A DNA stretch of 64,000 nt from contig JBGUKB010000078.1 in assembly GCA_045114235.1 (NCBI GenBank), positions 7,742 to 71,741 on the forward strand. The letters run 5' to 3'. Below the pieces are notes generated by a model. The model was not told where the DNA came from. It saw only the letters and a list, made by a program, of their open reading frames with translations, and searched no databases. This document shows, in pieces, positions 19,697-29,116 of this stretch; position 1 is the first letter of the stretch; each line of letters starts with the position of its first letter. The DNA is from UBA1732 sp045114235 (lineage in GTDB: Bacteria > Verrucomicrobiota > Lentisphaeria > Victivallales > UBA1829). Both the position numbers and the translations under genes were made by a program.

Positions 19697-20001
19697 GGTT
19701 TTCGCGCGCCTTATACAAAGTATTTAAAACACAAAATAATCTTTTACTTTATCACGGATTCTCTAAAAAGTCAAGCGCTGAAAAATGTTCCCCTTGGCAT
19801 AAGAAACAGGCATTTTCAGCGTGCCGCAGTTCAATTATTTTTTCCTTATTTTTCTACGCGCATCCGGTTGATTTTTCTTTCATCGGCTGTATGTTATACG
19901 AAGACGGCAGACCGCCGCACTCTGCGGAAAATACGTCTGATATGCCCTGCAATCTCCACCTCATACCGGCACGCGCCGGGAAAGGATCCGTCCCCGTGAA
20001 C
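19697..20001. other. Divergent intergenic region
   Basis: This 305-base gap separates the kinase (-) from the DUF2264 lipoprotein (+). It is AT-rich near the kinase, with a minus-strand TATAAG box at about 19708-19713. It carries a + strand promoter at 19868-19895. I see no gene or RNA in it. Confidence 0.6.
19868..19895 (+). promoter_or_regulatory. Sigma-70-type promoter of the DUF2264 gene
   Basis: TTGATT (19868-19873), a 16-base spacer and TATGTT (19890-19895). It would give a leader of about 100 bases. Confidence 0.45.
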
Positions 20002-21942
20002 ATGAAATCATTCACCATCGGAATCGCTCTCGCGGCGGCCGCCGCGCTGGCCGCCTGCACGCAGAACAAATGGTCCGCGCCCCCGGGAGGGTATTACAAT
20101 TATGTCTACATAACCCCTCATTGGGGGACACAAGCTTACGATGTAAACCTCAATCCGCTCGCCACACGGTCGGACCTCCAGAAGGCCGCCGTCGACATCC
20201 TCCGCCCCCTGCTCCCGTACTACTCGGACGGGAAGGCGCGGCTGCATCAGGGCTACACCGGCGCGAGCTACCCGGACAGCACCGCGGAGATGGAGGCGTT
20301 CTCACGCCCGGTATGGGCGCTCGGTCCGCTCTGGGCGGGCGGCGGAGGCAGGGATCCCGAGCTCTGGAACACCTTCATGCGCGGGCTGATCTCGGGCACC
20401 GATCCGGCGAATCCCGAGTATTGGGGCAACGTCGGCGACTACGACCAGAAGATCGTCGAAATGGCGTCGATCGGGCTGGCGCTGGCGATCGCGCCGGAAC
20501 AAGTCTGGGAACCGCTGACGAAGGAACAGCAGGACAACGTGTACAACTGGCTGAACAACGCGAACCTCCGCAAAGCATGGCCGTGCAACTGGGAGATGTT
20601 CCGCGTGGTCGTGAACCTCGGATTCCGCCGCGTCGGGCGTCCGTACGACAAACAATCGGTCGAATCCGCGCTGAACGCCATGGAACCGTGGTATCTCGGC
20701 AACGGCTGGTACACCGACGGCGAAAACGCACACGCCGACCACTACAACTCCTGGGGCATGCACTTCTACTGCCTGCTGTACGCCGCGCTGATGAAGGACG
20801 AGGACCCCGTCCGCGCCGAGCTCTATAAGGAGCGCGCACGCATTTTCGCGCAGGACTACATGTATTATTTCGGCGGCGACGGCTCCGCGATCCCGTACGG
20901 ACGCAGCCTCGCCTACCGGTTCGCCGAAGCGGCGTTCTGGGCGGCATACGCCTACGCGGACGTCGGCGGGATCGAGCCGGGCGTGGTGAAGGGGCTCTTC
21001 CTGCGCAACATGCGGAAATGGCTCAGCCGTCCGATCTTCGACGCGGGCGGCGTCCTGACGGTCGGCTACGCGTACCCGAACATGAGCATGGCGGAGAGCT
21101 ACAACGGGTTCGGCTCGGTCTACTGGGGCATGAAGTCGTTCCTCGTGCTCGCCCTGCCCGAGGACCATCCGTTCTGGGCCGCCGAGGAACTTCCGATGCC
21201 GGAGCTGCCCGCCTCGCGCCGCATGGATGGTCCCCACTTCATCGCCCAGCGCGACGGCGCGCACGCCGTGTTCTTCGCCGCCGGGCAGAAGCCGCGCATG
21301 CAGCACACGCACGGACAGGCGAAATACGAGAAATTCGCCTATTCCAATCTGTACGGATTCGGCGTCCCGAAGGGTCCCTACGGACTCGCGCAGATCGTCC
21401 CGGACTCCATGCTCGCGATCACCGACGTCGGCAGCGACCGCTACGCCGTCAAACGTGACACGAAGGACTACGAGGTCACCGACGACTGGATCCGCACCGA
21501 CTGGTCCCCGCTCATGGGCGTCACGATCCGCACCTGGATCATCCCCGCCCTGCCCTGGCATGTCCGCATCCACGAGATCACCACCGACCGCACGCTCCAG
21601 ACCTTCGACGGCGGATTCGCGTTCCCCGCCGACGGCGTCTCCGTGAAGACCGAACGCAAGTCCGTTTTCGTCTCGCAGTCCGGCGGCATGTCCTGCGGAG
21701 CCGTCGACCTCTCCGGCGGCCGCACAGCAATCAACCAGGGCACGGAGCCGAACACGAACCTGATCCTGCCGCGCGCGACGATCCCCGGTCTTCAGGGCAA
21801 CATCCCGAAAGGCACCTCCACGCTCGTTTCGGCGTTCTTCTGCGGAAGCGGCGAACGCGGCGCAACACCCTCCGTGACGACAACCGATGACATCTATACG
21901 GTACATATTGGCGGCAAGACCGTCGTGATTCAGCGCAAATAA
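20002..21942 (+). CDS. DUF2264 lipoprotein, probable carbohydrate-related enzyme
   Basis: A 646-residue lipoprotein: signal peptide MKSFTIGIALAAAAALAAC with a canonical LAAC lipobox. The rest matches the DUF2264 family. An (alpha/alpha) barrel-like region contains RPVWALGPLWAGGG, NWEMFRVVVN, WYTDGENAHADHYNSWGMH and YFGGDGSAIPYGRS, followed by a beta-rich C-terminal half. The family resembles polysaccharide lyases and unsaturated glucuronyl hydrolases, but its activity is not established; I infer a role in glycan use from the neighbouring enzymes. The start could also be GTG 19996, two codons earlier, which has AAAGGA at a better distance; both give the same lipoprotein. Confidence 0.85.
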   Translation: MKSFTIGIALAAAAALAACTQNKWSAPPGGYYNYVYITPHWGTQAYDVNLNPLATRSDLQKAAVDILRPLLPYYSDGKARLHQGYTGASYPDSTAEMEAFSRPVWALGPLWAGGGGRDPELWNTFMRGLISGTDPANPEYWGNVGDYDQKIVEMASIGLALAIAPEQVWEPLTKEQQDNVYNWLNNANLRKAWPCNWEMFRVVVNLGFRRVGRPYDKQSVESALNAMEPWYLGNGWYTDGENAHADHYNSWGMHFYCLLYAALMKDEDPVRAELYKERARIFAQDYMYYFGGDGSAIPYGRSLAYRFAEAAFWAAYAYADVGGIEPGVVKGLFLRNMRKWLSRPIFDAGGVLTVGYAYPNMSMAESYNGFGSVYWGMKSFLVLALPEDHPFWAAEELPMPELPASRRMDGPHFIAQRDGAHAVFFAAGQKPRMQHTHGQAKYEKFAYSNLYGFGVPKGPYGLAQIVPDSMLAITDVGSDRYAVKRDTKDYEVTDDWIRTDWSPLMGVTIRTWIIPALPWHVRIHEITTDRTLQTFDGGFAFPADGVSVKTERKSVFVSQSGGMSCGAVDLSGGRTAINQGTEPNTNLILPRATIPGLQGNIPKGTSTLVSAFFCGSGERGATPSVTTTDDIYTVHIGGKTVVIQRK

Positions 21943-21980
21943 AATCACGATTTTTATTTAAGGTTTTTACGTTTTTCCGC

Positions 21981-22008
21981 TTGATTCTTCCCGTTTTCTG
22001 TGTATATT
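21981..22008 (+). promoter_or_regulatory. Sigma-70-type promoter of the GH51 gene
   Basis: TTGATT (21981-21986), a 16-base spacer and TATATT (22003-22008), about 60 bases before the start codon. Confidence 0.6.
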
Positions 22009-22070
22009 AGGCTTTTGACGGAACAAACATCCCGAGTTAAGCTCAACACCAACCCCCAAGGAACTACAAA

Positions 22071-24050
22071 ATGAACCGTAAAACGACCGGAAGCATGCTC
22101 CTCGCCCTGATCGCCATGACCATCGGCGCGACCGCCTGCCAGTCCGCCCCCGTACCGGAAGCCGATCCCGAGGCCTCCGTCAAGGGCACCATGACCGTGA
22201 ACATGAATGACAAGCTCAAGATCTCCGACACCATGTTCGGTATCTTCTTCGAGGACATCAACTACGGCGCGGACGGCGGCCTGTACGCCGAGCTCGTGGC
22301 GAACCGCGACTTCGAATGTACCCCGGCCGACGCGCGCGGCTGGAACTCGAAGAAATTCTGGGTCGCGGACGGCTCCATCAAGTTCGATGTCGCAGTCGAC
22401 AATCCGATCCACGCGAACAATCCGCATTACGGCGTGATCTCCGTCGACGCGGTCGGCGCGCGCCTCCTCAACGAAGGCTTCGGCGGATTCCGCTACGAAA
22501 AGGGCGCGAAGTACGACTTCTCCATGTTCGCGCGCCAGCAGGGCGACAAACCCGTCAAGATCGAGGTCGGCCTCCTCTCCGACACCGGCGCGGTCCTCGC
22601 CTCCAAGACGGTCGACGTGAAGTCCAAGAAATGGGACAAGGTCTCCGTCACCCTCACCGCCTCCGCCGGCAACTCCACCGCCGACGCCTGCGGCAAGTTC
22701 TATCTGAAGCCCCTTACCGCCGGCGCGCCCGTCGCCGTCGACATGGTCTCCCTCTTCCCGCAGGACACCTTCAAGGGCCGCAAGAACGGCCTCCGCAAGG
22801 ACCTCGCCCAGACGCTCGCCGACCTGAAGCCGCAGTTCGTCCGCTTCCCCGGCGGCTGCGTGGCGCACGGCAACAGCTGGCAGGACGACTGCTACTACTG
22901 GAAGGACTCCGTGGGCGAGCTCGAAGAACGCAAGCCGATCAAGAACCGCTGGGGCTACCACCAGACCCGCGGCCTCGGCTACTACGAATACTTCCTCTTC
23001 TGCGAAGACATCGGCGCGTACGCGCTCCCGATCATCACCGTCGGCGTCGACTGCCAGTTCACCGGCGGCCAGCAGGCTGTCCCGATGGACCAGATGGGCC
23101 GCATCGTCCAGGACGCCCTCGACCTCGTCGAGTTCGCCAACGGCTCCACCGACACCAAGTGGGGCGCGCTCCGCGCGAAGATGGGCCATCCGAAGCCGTT
23201 CGGACTGAAGTATATCGGCCTCGGCAACGAGGAACAGATCACCGACGCCTTCGAACAGCGCTTCAAAATGGTCAACGACGCCCTCGTCGCCAAGTATCCC
23301 GACATCGTCGTGGTCGGCACCGTCGGCCCCAGCGCCGAAGGACGCGACTACGACCGCGGCTGGAGATTCGCCCGTCAGGAAAAGATTCCGATCGTCGACG
23401 AGCATTTCTACAGGGATCCGAACTGGTTCGTGAACAGCGCCCAGCACCGTTACGACAGCTACGACCGCAACGGCCCGAAAGTCTACGCCGGCGAATACGC
23501 CGCCCACGCGCAGGGCAATCCGCGTCCGAACACCATCGAGACCGCCCTCGACGAGGCGATCTTCCTGACCGGCGTCGAACGCAACGGCGACGTCGTCCTC
23601 ATGTCCTCCTACGCGCCGCTCCTCGGCAAGCACGGCAACATGCAGTGGACCCCGAACATGATCTACTTCTCAAACACCAAGGTCGACAAGACCACGACCT
23701 ACGAAGTCCAGAAGCTCTTCGGCACGAACGCCGGCACGAACTACCTCAAGAACTCCCTTGACTTCGGCAGCGCGCTCGACCGCCGCCAGACCCTCCGGGT
23801 CGCCGCATCCGCCGTCCAGACCAAGGACGGAGACACCGTCCTGAAGTACGTCAACACCCTCGACCAGGCCGTCTCCATCACCGTCACGCTCGACAACAGC
23901 AAGGGCATCCCCGCCTCCGCGAAGCGCACCGTCCTCACCGGACCCGCCTTCACCGGAAAGGAATACACCCTTACCAACAACTATGTCAAGCTCGGCGAGA
24001 AGTTCATCGTGAACCTCCCCGCCCACTCCATGACCGTCATCCGCTTCTGA
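22071..24050 (+). CDS. Secreted GH51 alpha-L-arabinofuranosidase
   Basis: 659 residues. The N-terminus MNRKTTGSMLLALIAMTIGATACQS is a signal peptide, probably lipoprotein-type although the -3 residue is not the usual Leu/Val/Ile. The mature part starts with ISDTMFGIFFEDINYGADGGLYAE, typical of GH51. A carbohydrate-binding-like insert follows (residues about 90-215). The catalytic barrel has VRFPGGCVAHGNSWQD, the acid/base in KYIGLGNEEQ, and the nucleophile in KVYAGEYAAHAQ. GH51 enzymes release terminal arabinofuranose from arabinoxylan or arabinan. AAGGAA lies eight bases before the ATG. A strong terminator follows. Confidence 0.93.
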   Translation: MNRKTTGSMLLALIAMTIGATACQSAPVPEADPEASVKGTMTVNMNDKLKISDTMFGIFFEDINYGADGGLYAELVANRDFECTPADARGWNSKKFWVADGSIKFDVAVDNPIHANNPHYGVISVDAVGARLLNEGFGGFRYEKGAKYDFSMFARQQGDKPVKIEVGLLSDTGAVLASKTVDVKSKKWDKVSVTLTASAGNSTADACGKFYLKPLTAGAPVAVDMVSLFPQDTFKGRKNGLRKDLAQTLADLKPQFVRFPGGCVAHGNSWQDDCYYWKDSVGELEERKPIKNRWGYHQTRGLGYYEYFLFCEDIGAYALPIITVGVDCQFTGGQQAVPMDQMGRIVQDALDLVEFANGSTDTKWGALRAKMGHPKPFGLKYIGLGNEEQITDAFEQRFKMVNDALVAKYPDIVVVGTVGPSAEGRDYDRGWRFARQEKIPIVDEHFYRDPNWFVNSAQHRYDSYDRNGPKVYAGEYAAHAQGNPRPNTIETALDEAIFLTGVERNGDVVLMSSYAPLLGKHGNMQWTPNMIYFSNTKVDKTTTYEVQKLFGTNAGTNYLKNSLDFGSALDRRQTLRVAASAVQTKDGDTVLKYVNTLDQAVSITVTLDNSKGIPASAKRTVLTGPAFTGKEYTLTNNYVKLGEKFIVNLPAHSMTVIRF

Positions 24051-24085
24051 GCGGACGGCGGTCCGCCTGAGCGGACCAATTGACG

Positions 24086-24126
24086 AAGCCTGTCCCGGCG
24101 CGACTGTCCGGGGCAGGCTTTCTTTC
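24086..24126 (+). terminator. Rho-independent terminator after the GH51 gene
   Basis: AAGCCTGTCCCGG (24086-24098) pairs with CCGGGGCAGGCTT (24108-24120), one mispair, then TCTTT. Confidence 0.8.
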
Positions 24127-24176
24127 CCGAAAGAAATACAAATCTGAATATAGACAAAAAGCAAGGCGCAGGCTCC

Positions 24177-24527
24177 ATGGCATCCGGCAAAGACTATCTG
24201 ACATTTGTCCTGGACCAGCTTTCCGGGCTGAACGGGATCACGTATCGCGGGATGATGGGCGAATACATCCTGTATTTCCGCGGCAGGATCGCCGGGGGCA
24301 TCTACGACGATCGCCTGCTCGTCAAGCCGGTCCCCGCCGCGCTGGAACTCATGCCCGACGCGCCCCGCGAGCTGCCCTACCCCGGAGCAAAGGAAATGCT
24401 GCTGGTCGAGGACGTCGACAACGGGGATTTTCTCCGGGAGCTGTTCCGCGCCATGTACGACCAGCTCCGACCTCCGAAAGATACATCGAATCGAAAAAGA
24501 AAGATGCGAAAAACGGAATCGGATTGA
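24177..24527 (+). CDS. TfoX N-terminal domain protein
   Basis: A 116-residue protein consisting only of a TfoX N-terminal domain: the FVLDQLSGLNGITYRGMMGEY start, YFRGRIAGGIYDDRLLVK in the middle, and YPGAKEMLLVEDVDN near the end. Full-length TfoX/Sxy activates competence genes in gammaproteobacteria, but stand-alone N-domain proteins are widespread and of unknown role. The last 12 residues are basic (NRKRKMRK). The gene stands alone between a terminator and the CE7 gene. Confidence 0.8.
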   Translation: MASGKDYLTFVLDQLSGLNGITYRGMMGEYILYFRGRIAGGIYDDRLLVKPVPAALELMPDAPRELPYPGAKEMLLVEDVDNGDFLRELFRAMYDQLRPPKDTSNRKRKMRKTESD

Positions 24528-24709
24528 GGATAAAAGAATACCACGCATCAAAAAAAGAAAAGATTTTTTATTCGGAATATACAATATTTCGTACCATCGA
24601 AACGTTATTGAAATAGAACGAGGCGGTCCGGACACACCGGAACCATGATCCCGGACGCTTTCACAAGTTGAAACAAGACGGTCAGAACGACAGAAAGGAA
24701 CCCCCGGCT

Positions 24710-26455
24710 ATGAAAAACTGCACAGCATTCTTTCTCGCGGCATTGATGATTCCGGCAACGGCACTTTACGCACAGGGACGCGGCGGACGTCCCGCAGGAG
24801 GCGGAGGCCGACCCGGAGGACAACCCGGCGGCGGACGCCCCGGATCCGTCGTCGCACCCGGCCAGCCCGGCGGACGCCCTGCAGGCGCGGTCCCCGGCGA
24901 ACGTCGTCTCGGCGGCGCTGTCGTCATCCCGGGCGGACGTCCCGCGGGGGGACCGGTCAATCCTCCCCAGCCGCCCCCTCCCCCGACAGGCGGCCCGGTG
25001 GTCGTCAGTCCCGAATTCTTCGATCCGCTGCTGCCCGGCTACGGCTATTACGGATACGGATACAGAAGCGGCCGCGTGATCGTGGTCCCGCGCACGACCG
25101 TCATTGTCACGGAACCGGACGTGGTCCAGCAGGAAGTCGTGGTCGTGCCCGCCGAGACCGCAACGGAAGCCAAGCCCGCGGTCGAAGTGAAAACCGAGGA
25201 AAAGCCCGCGCTTCAGGCCGCTCCGGTGAAAGCGGGCGATTTCCAGTTGGTGCTGATCGAGGACGACTCGGAGGACGCCACGCCCGCCGTCTGCTACAAG
25301 GCCGGCGAGGAAATGAAGTTCACGTTCTCCGTGAACAAGCTCGCACAGAATCCCGTCGAAGGCAAGCTCTTCCTGAAGTGGAAGCGTTCCGGCGACGACG
25401 GCAAGGTCGAACAGGGCCGCAACGAGATTTCGGCGGACCAGGCGCTTACGCTCGCCACGACCATCGACAAGCCCGGATTCGTCCGCATCGAGGCTTCGCT
25501 CGAGGACGAGGCGGGACATGACCTGAAGAGCAAGTTCGACGGCGGCGCTGGCGCGGAGATCGAGAAGCTCAAGCAGGCCGTGCCGGAACCCGAGGACTTC
25601 GACGAATTCTGGACGAAGCAGAAGCAGGAGCTCGCCGCCGTGGCAGCCACGCCCGAACTCAAGAAGATCAAGGCGAAGCAGGACGGATTCGATGCCTACG
25701 AGGTCAAGGTGCCGTGCACCGGGCCGCGTCCCGTGACCGGCTACCTCATCATCCCGGCCGGCGCGGAGCCGAAATCCCTACCCGCGAAGGTGCATTTCCA
25801 GGCGTACGGCGTGCGCGACCAGGCGGTCCCGGACGGCGTGCCGGGCACGGTCTACTTCGACGTCAACGCGCACGGGATCGAGCTGAGCCAGCCGAAATCC
25901 TACTACGACGGCATCCGCGCCCGGCTCGGCCACTACGCCTACGACAACGCCGAAAACAAGACCCCGGACACCTCCTATTTCCGCTACATGGCGGCACGCG
26001 CGATCCGCGCGTTCGACTTCGTCAAGACGGTGGCGGCGTGGAACGGCAAGGACCTCGGCGTGATCGGCTACAGCCAAGGCGGGCTTCAGGCGGCATGGGC
26101 CGCCGGACTCGTCCCGGAGATCACCCACGCCGAGATCGGCATGCCGTGGTGCTCCGACATCGGCTGCGCCAAGGCGGGCCGTCAGCGCGGCACCTGCCCG
26201 GACTACCAGCCCGGCCTCGACTACTACGACCCCGTGAACCACATCAAGCGCGCCCCCGAAACCTGCCTGGTCGACATCGTGCGCGCCGGGCTCGGCGATT
26301 ACGTCGCGCAGCCCTCCGGCGTCGCCGTGCTCTTCAACAACGCCCCCGGCAAAAAGCGCGTGATCTACTACCAGAACTGCGCCCACGCCGAGCCGAACGC
26401 CCTCTCCACGCCGATCGTCATGCGCACGGAGGACTGGCCGGAAGACGCCAAGTAA
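24710..26455 (+). CDS. Secreted CE7-type acetylxylan esterase with Gly/Pro/Arg-rich linker
   Basis: 581 residues. A signal peptide (MKNCTAFFLAALMIPATALYAQ) leads into a Gly/Arg/Pro-rich low-complexity stretch (residues about 23-105). A beta-sandwich-like domain (about 175-275) follows, then an alpha/beta hydrolase of the acetylxylan esterase/cephalosporin deacetylase type. Family marks are PEDFDEFWTKQKQEL, the nucleophile elbow GYSQGG, DIVRAGLGDYVAQPSG for the acid, and YYQNCAHAEP for the His. Expected role: deacetylation of xylan or its oligomers outside the cytoplasm, matching the GH51 nearby. The start is at ATG 24710 because it begins a signal peptide and has AAAGGA upstream; 14 extra codons upstream are hydrophilic. 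Confidence 0.88.
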   Translation: MKNCTAFFLAALMIPATALYAQGRGGRPAGGGGRPGGQPGGGRPGSVVAPGQPGGRPAGAVPGERRLGGAVVIPGGRPAGGPVNPPQPPPPPTGGPVVVSPEFFDPLLPGYGYYGYGYRSGRVIVVPRTTVIVTEPDVVQQEVVVVPAETATEAKPAVEVKTEEKPALQAAPVKAGDFQLVLIEDDSEDATPAVCYKAGEEMKFTFSVNKLAQNPVEGKLFLKWKRSGDDGKVEQGRNEISADQALTLATTIDKPGFVRIEASLEDEAGHDLKSKFDGGAGAEIEKLKQAVPEPEDFDEFWTKQKQELAAVAATPELKKIKAKQDGFDAYEVKVPCTGPRPVTGYLIIPAGAEPKSLPAKVHFQAYGVRDQAVPDGVPGTVYFDVNAHGIELSQPKSYYDGIRARLGHYAYDNAENKTPDTSYFRYMAARAIRAFDFVKTVAAWNGKDLGVIGYSQGGLQAAWAAGLVPEITHAEIGMPWCSDIGCAKAGRQRGTCPDYQPGLDYYDPVNHIKRAPETCLVDIVRAGLGDYVAQPSGVAVLFNNAPGKKRVIYYQNCAHAEPNALSTPIVMRTEDWPEDAK

Positions 26456-26564
26456 GCGCGAATCATCCGGCTTCCCTTTCAAGTTGAAGCCGAGGGGCCG
26501 GCGGATGCGAAGGATTGTCCGCCGGTCCGCCTGTCTGAACCGATTTTACCACAAGCGAAACGAT

Positions 26565-28073
26565 ATGGACTCCCGCACCTACATCGCGATCGACCTGAAA
26601 TCGTTCTACGCCTCGGTGGAGTGCGTCGACCGGAAGCTCAACCCGCTCACGACGAACCTCGTGGTGGCGGACGAGAGCCGCACGGAAAAGACGATCTGCC
26701 TCGCCGTCTCGCCGTCGCTGAAGGCGTACGGGATTCCCGGCCGCGCACGGCTGTTCGAGGTCGTCCAGCGCGTCCGGGAGGTCAACGGCGAACGCCTTGA
26801 CCGTTCGCCCGGGCATCGGTTCAAGGGCAAGTCCAGCAGCGCGCCCGACCTCGCGAAGAATCCGGCTCTTGAGCTCGGCTACATCGTCGCCGTCCCGCGC
26901 ATGGGGCGTTACATGGAGGTCAGTTCGCACATCTACGGCGTCTATCTGCGGCACGTCGCCCCGGAGGACATCCACGTATACTCCATCGACGAAGTGTTCA
27001 TCGACGCGACCGCGTACCTGAAGATGTACCGCCTCACGGCGCGCGAGTTCGCCATGAAGCTCGTCCGCGAGGTGCTCGCGGAGACCGGGATCACCGCCAC
27101 AGCCGGGATCGGGACCAACCTCTACCTGAGCAAGATCGCCATGGACATCGTCGCCAAGCACATCCCGGCGGACCGGGATGGCGTACGCATCGCCGAACTG
27201 GACGAGCAGGCCTACCGCGAAACGCTCTGGACGCACCGTCCGCTCACCGATTTCTGGCGCGTCGGGCGCGGCTACGCCCGGCGGCTGGAGTCGCGCGGGA
27301 TGCACACGATGGGCGACGTGGCGCGGATGTCGGTGAAAAATGAGGACGTGCTCTACCGCCTCTTCGGGATCAACGCCGAGCTCCTGATCGACCACGCGTG
27401 GGGCTGGGAACCCGTCACCATCGCCGAGATCAAGGCGTACCGCCCGGAGAACAACAGCCTCAGTTCCGGCCAGGTGCTGAAGGAGCCGTACGACTTCGAG
27501 AAGGCGAAGGTCGTGGCGAAGGAGATGACCGACATGCTCGCGCTCAGCCTCGTCGAGAAGCACCTCGTGACCGACCAGCTGATCCTGACCGTGGGGTACG
27601 ACGTCGCGAACCTCGCCACGCCTGAGCTCCGCCGCAGGTACAAGGGCGAAATCCACATCAACCATTACGGGCGCGAGGTTCCGAAGGAGGCGCACGGCTC
27701 CGTCAATTTCGGCAGGCACACGTCCTCGTCGCAACTCATGATCGAGGCGGCGGCCGCGATCTTCGACCGGACGGTCGCCCCGAACCTGCTTGTGCGCCGC
27801 ATCACCGTCGCCGCAAACCATATCCTGAGCGAACACGAAGCGAATCAACAGCCGTCCGAACCGGAACAGCCCGACCTCTTCACGGACGAAGCCGCGCTCG
27901 CAAAACGGCGGACCGAGGAGGAGGCGGGACGCAGCCGCGAGAAACGCCTCCAGCACGCCATCCTGGACATCAAGCACAAGCTCGGCAAGAACGCCATCCT
28001 GAAGGGCATGGATCTGCTGGACGGCGCGACCGCGAAAGAACGCAACCAGCAGGTCGGCGGGCACAGGGAATGA
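26565..28073 (+). CDS. Y-family translesion DNA polymerase (UmuC/UvrX type)
   Basis: 502 residues. The N-terminal palm has IAIDLKSFYASVECVDR and YSIDEVFIDAT, which together carry the metal-binding acidic residues. A helix-hairpin-helix region (about 240-290) and a little-finger domain follow. The C-terminal tail, KHKLGKNAILKGMDLLDGAT, closely resembles Firmicutes UvrX/UmuC-like proteins found with YolD. Role: error-prone bypass synthesis at damaged DNA. I use ATG 26565, since the upstream extension of 27 codons is unlike the family. A GC-rich hairpin (26498-26525) lies just before. The gene overlaps or abuts yolD, implying one transcript. The Firmicutes-like tail suggests horizontal transfer (inference). 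Confidence 0.9.
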   Translation: MDSRTYIAIDLKSFYASVECVDRKLNPLTTNLVVADESRTEKTICLAVSPSLKAYGIPGRARLFEVVQRVREVNGERLDRSPGHRFKGKSSSAPDLAKNPALELGYIVAVPRMGRYMEVSSHIYGVYLRHVAPEDIHVYSIDEVFIDATAYLKMYRLTAREFAMKLVREVLAETGITATAGIGTNLYLSKIAMDIVAKHIPADRDGVRIAELDEQAYRETLWTHRPLTDFWRVGRGYARRLESRGMHTMGDVARMSVKNEDVLYRLFGINAELLIDHAWGWEPVTIAEIKAYRPENNSLSSGQVLKEPYDFEKAKVVAKEMTDMLALSLVEKHLVTDQLILTVGYDVANLATPELRRRYKGEIHINHYGREVPKEAHGSVNFGRHTSSSQLMIEAAAAIFDRTVAPNLLVRRITVAANHILSEHEANQQPSEPEQPDLFTDEAALAKRRTEEEAGRSREKRLQHAILDIKHKLGKNAILKGMDLLDGATAKERNQQVGGHRE

Positions 28074-28081
28074 GGCAGGAC

Positions 28082-28513
28082 ATGGAAAAGCAACCCCATC
28101 CGTACGAAGACATCCTCCATCTGCCGCACCACGTTTCGAAGGAGCGGCCGCACATGCCCCTGCACGACCGCGCCGCGCAGTTCTCGCCGTTCGCCGCGCT
28201 CGTCGGCTACGAGGACGTCATCGACGAGACCGCCCGGCTGACAAGCCGGAAACGCGAGCTGGACGAGGCGGAAAAGGCCGAGCTTGACCGCCGCATCGCC
28301 ATCCTGATCGCGCACCTCAAAGAGAAACCCGCCGTCACGGTCGAGCATTTCGTCCCGGACACGCTCAAATCCGGCGGCGCGTACGAGTTCAAATCCGGCG
28401 CGCTCGTCAGGATCTCGCCCGTGCGGAAGACCCTGACTCTCGCCGACGGCACCGCGATCCGCTTCGACGACGTCGCCGGGATCGAATCCGAGCTCTTCCA
28501 AGGAGAATTCTAG
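28082..28513 (+). CDS. YolD-like protein
   Basis: 143 residues starting MEKQPHPYEDILHLPHHVS, with PHMPLHDRAAQFSPFAALVGYED, the YolD-family signature. YolD-like proteins are encoded next to Y-family polymerases in Firmicutes and have been proposed to be UmuD-like partners. ATG 28082 has GAGG six bases upstream; an earlier ATG at 28070 overlaps the polymerase stop as ATGA and would add four residues. Either way it is translationally coupled to the polymerase. Confidence 0.85.
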   Translation: MEKQPHPYEDILHLPHHVSKERPHMPLHDRAAQFSPFAALVGYEDVIDETARLTSRKRELDEAEKAELDRRIAILIAHLKEKPAVTVEHFVPDTLKSGGAYEFKSGALVRISPVRKTLTLADGTAIRFDDVAGIESELFQGEF

Positions 28514-28540
28514 CCCCCTGCCCCGTACATGGAACCGATT

Positions 28541-29056
28541 ATGGATTACGTTCACCACTACCAATCGCCGCTCGGCTGGATCACGCTCGCTTCGGACGGA
28601 GCCGCGCTCGCCGGGCTATGGTTCGACGAACAACGTTTTTTCGCCGATTCGTTATCCCCGGATCACGCAGAAAAAACGCTCCCCGTCTTCGAACAGGCGA
28701 ACCGCTGGCTCGACCTATATTTCAGCGGTCGCGATCCCGGATTCACGCCGCCGCTCGCGCTCCGCACGACGGAATTCCGGCAGGCGGTCTGCAAGATCAT
28801 GCTGACCATCCCATACGGACGCACCATGACCTACGGCAGGATCGCGGAGATCGTCGCACGTCAACGGGGCGTCCCGCGGATGTCGGCGCAGGCGGTCGGC
28901 GGCGCGGTCGGACACAATCCCGTTTCCCTGCTCGTCCCGTGCCACCGCGTCATCGGCGCAGGGAGCGCGCTCGTCGGATACGGCGGCGGACTCGACCGGA
29001 AAGCCGCGCTGCTCGAACTGGAACACGCCGACCTGTCGGGCGATTTCATTCCCTGA
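28541..29056 (+). CDS. ogt: Methylated-DNA--protein-cysteine methyltransferase
   Basis: 171 residues from MDYVHHYQSPLGWITLASDG; an alternative ATG at 28529 adds four. The domain has IPYGRTMTYGRIAE, AVGGAVGHNPVSLLVPCHRVIG with the acceptor Cys in PCHRV, and GYGGGLDRKAALLELE. It removes O6-alkyl groups from guanine in a suicide reaction. It lies 27 bases after yolD and is probably the third gene of a DNA-damage cassette. Confidence 0.9.
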   Translation: MDYVHHYQSPLGWITLASDGAALAGLWFDEQRFFADSLSPDHAEKTLPVFEQANRWLDLYFSGRDPGFTPPLALRTTEFRQAVCKIMLTIPYGRTMTYGRIAEIVARQRGVPRMSAQAVGGAVGHNPVSLLVPCHRVIGAGSALVGYGGGLDRKAALLELEHADLSGDFIP

Positions 29057-29116
29057 AAAAAACGCAGGCGAAAAAGGGAGCTCGGGCACCCCTCCGTCCT
29101 CTCCCCCCGGCGAACA

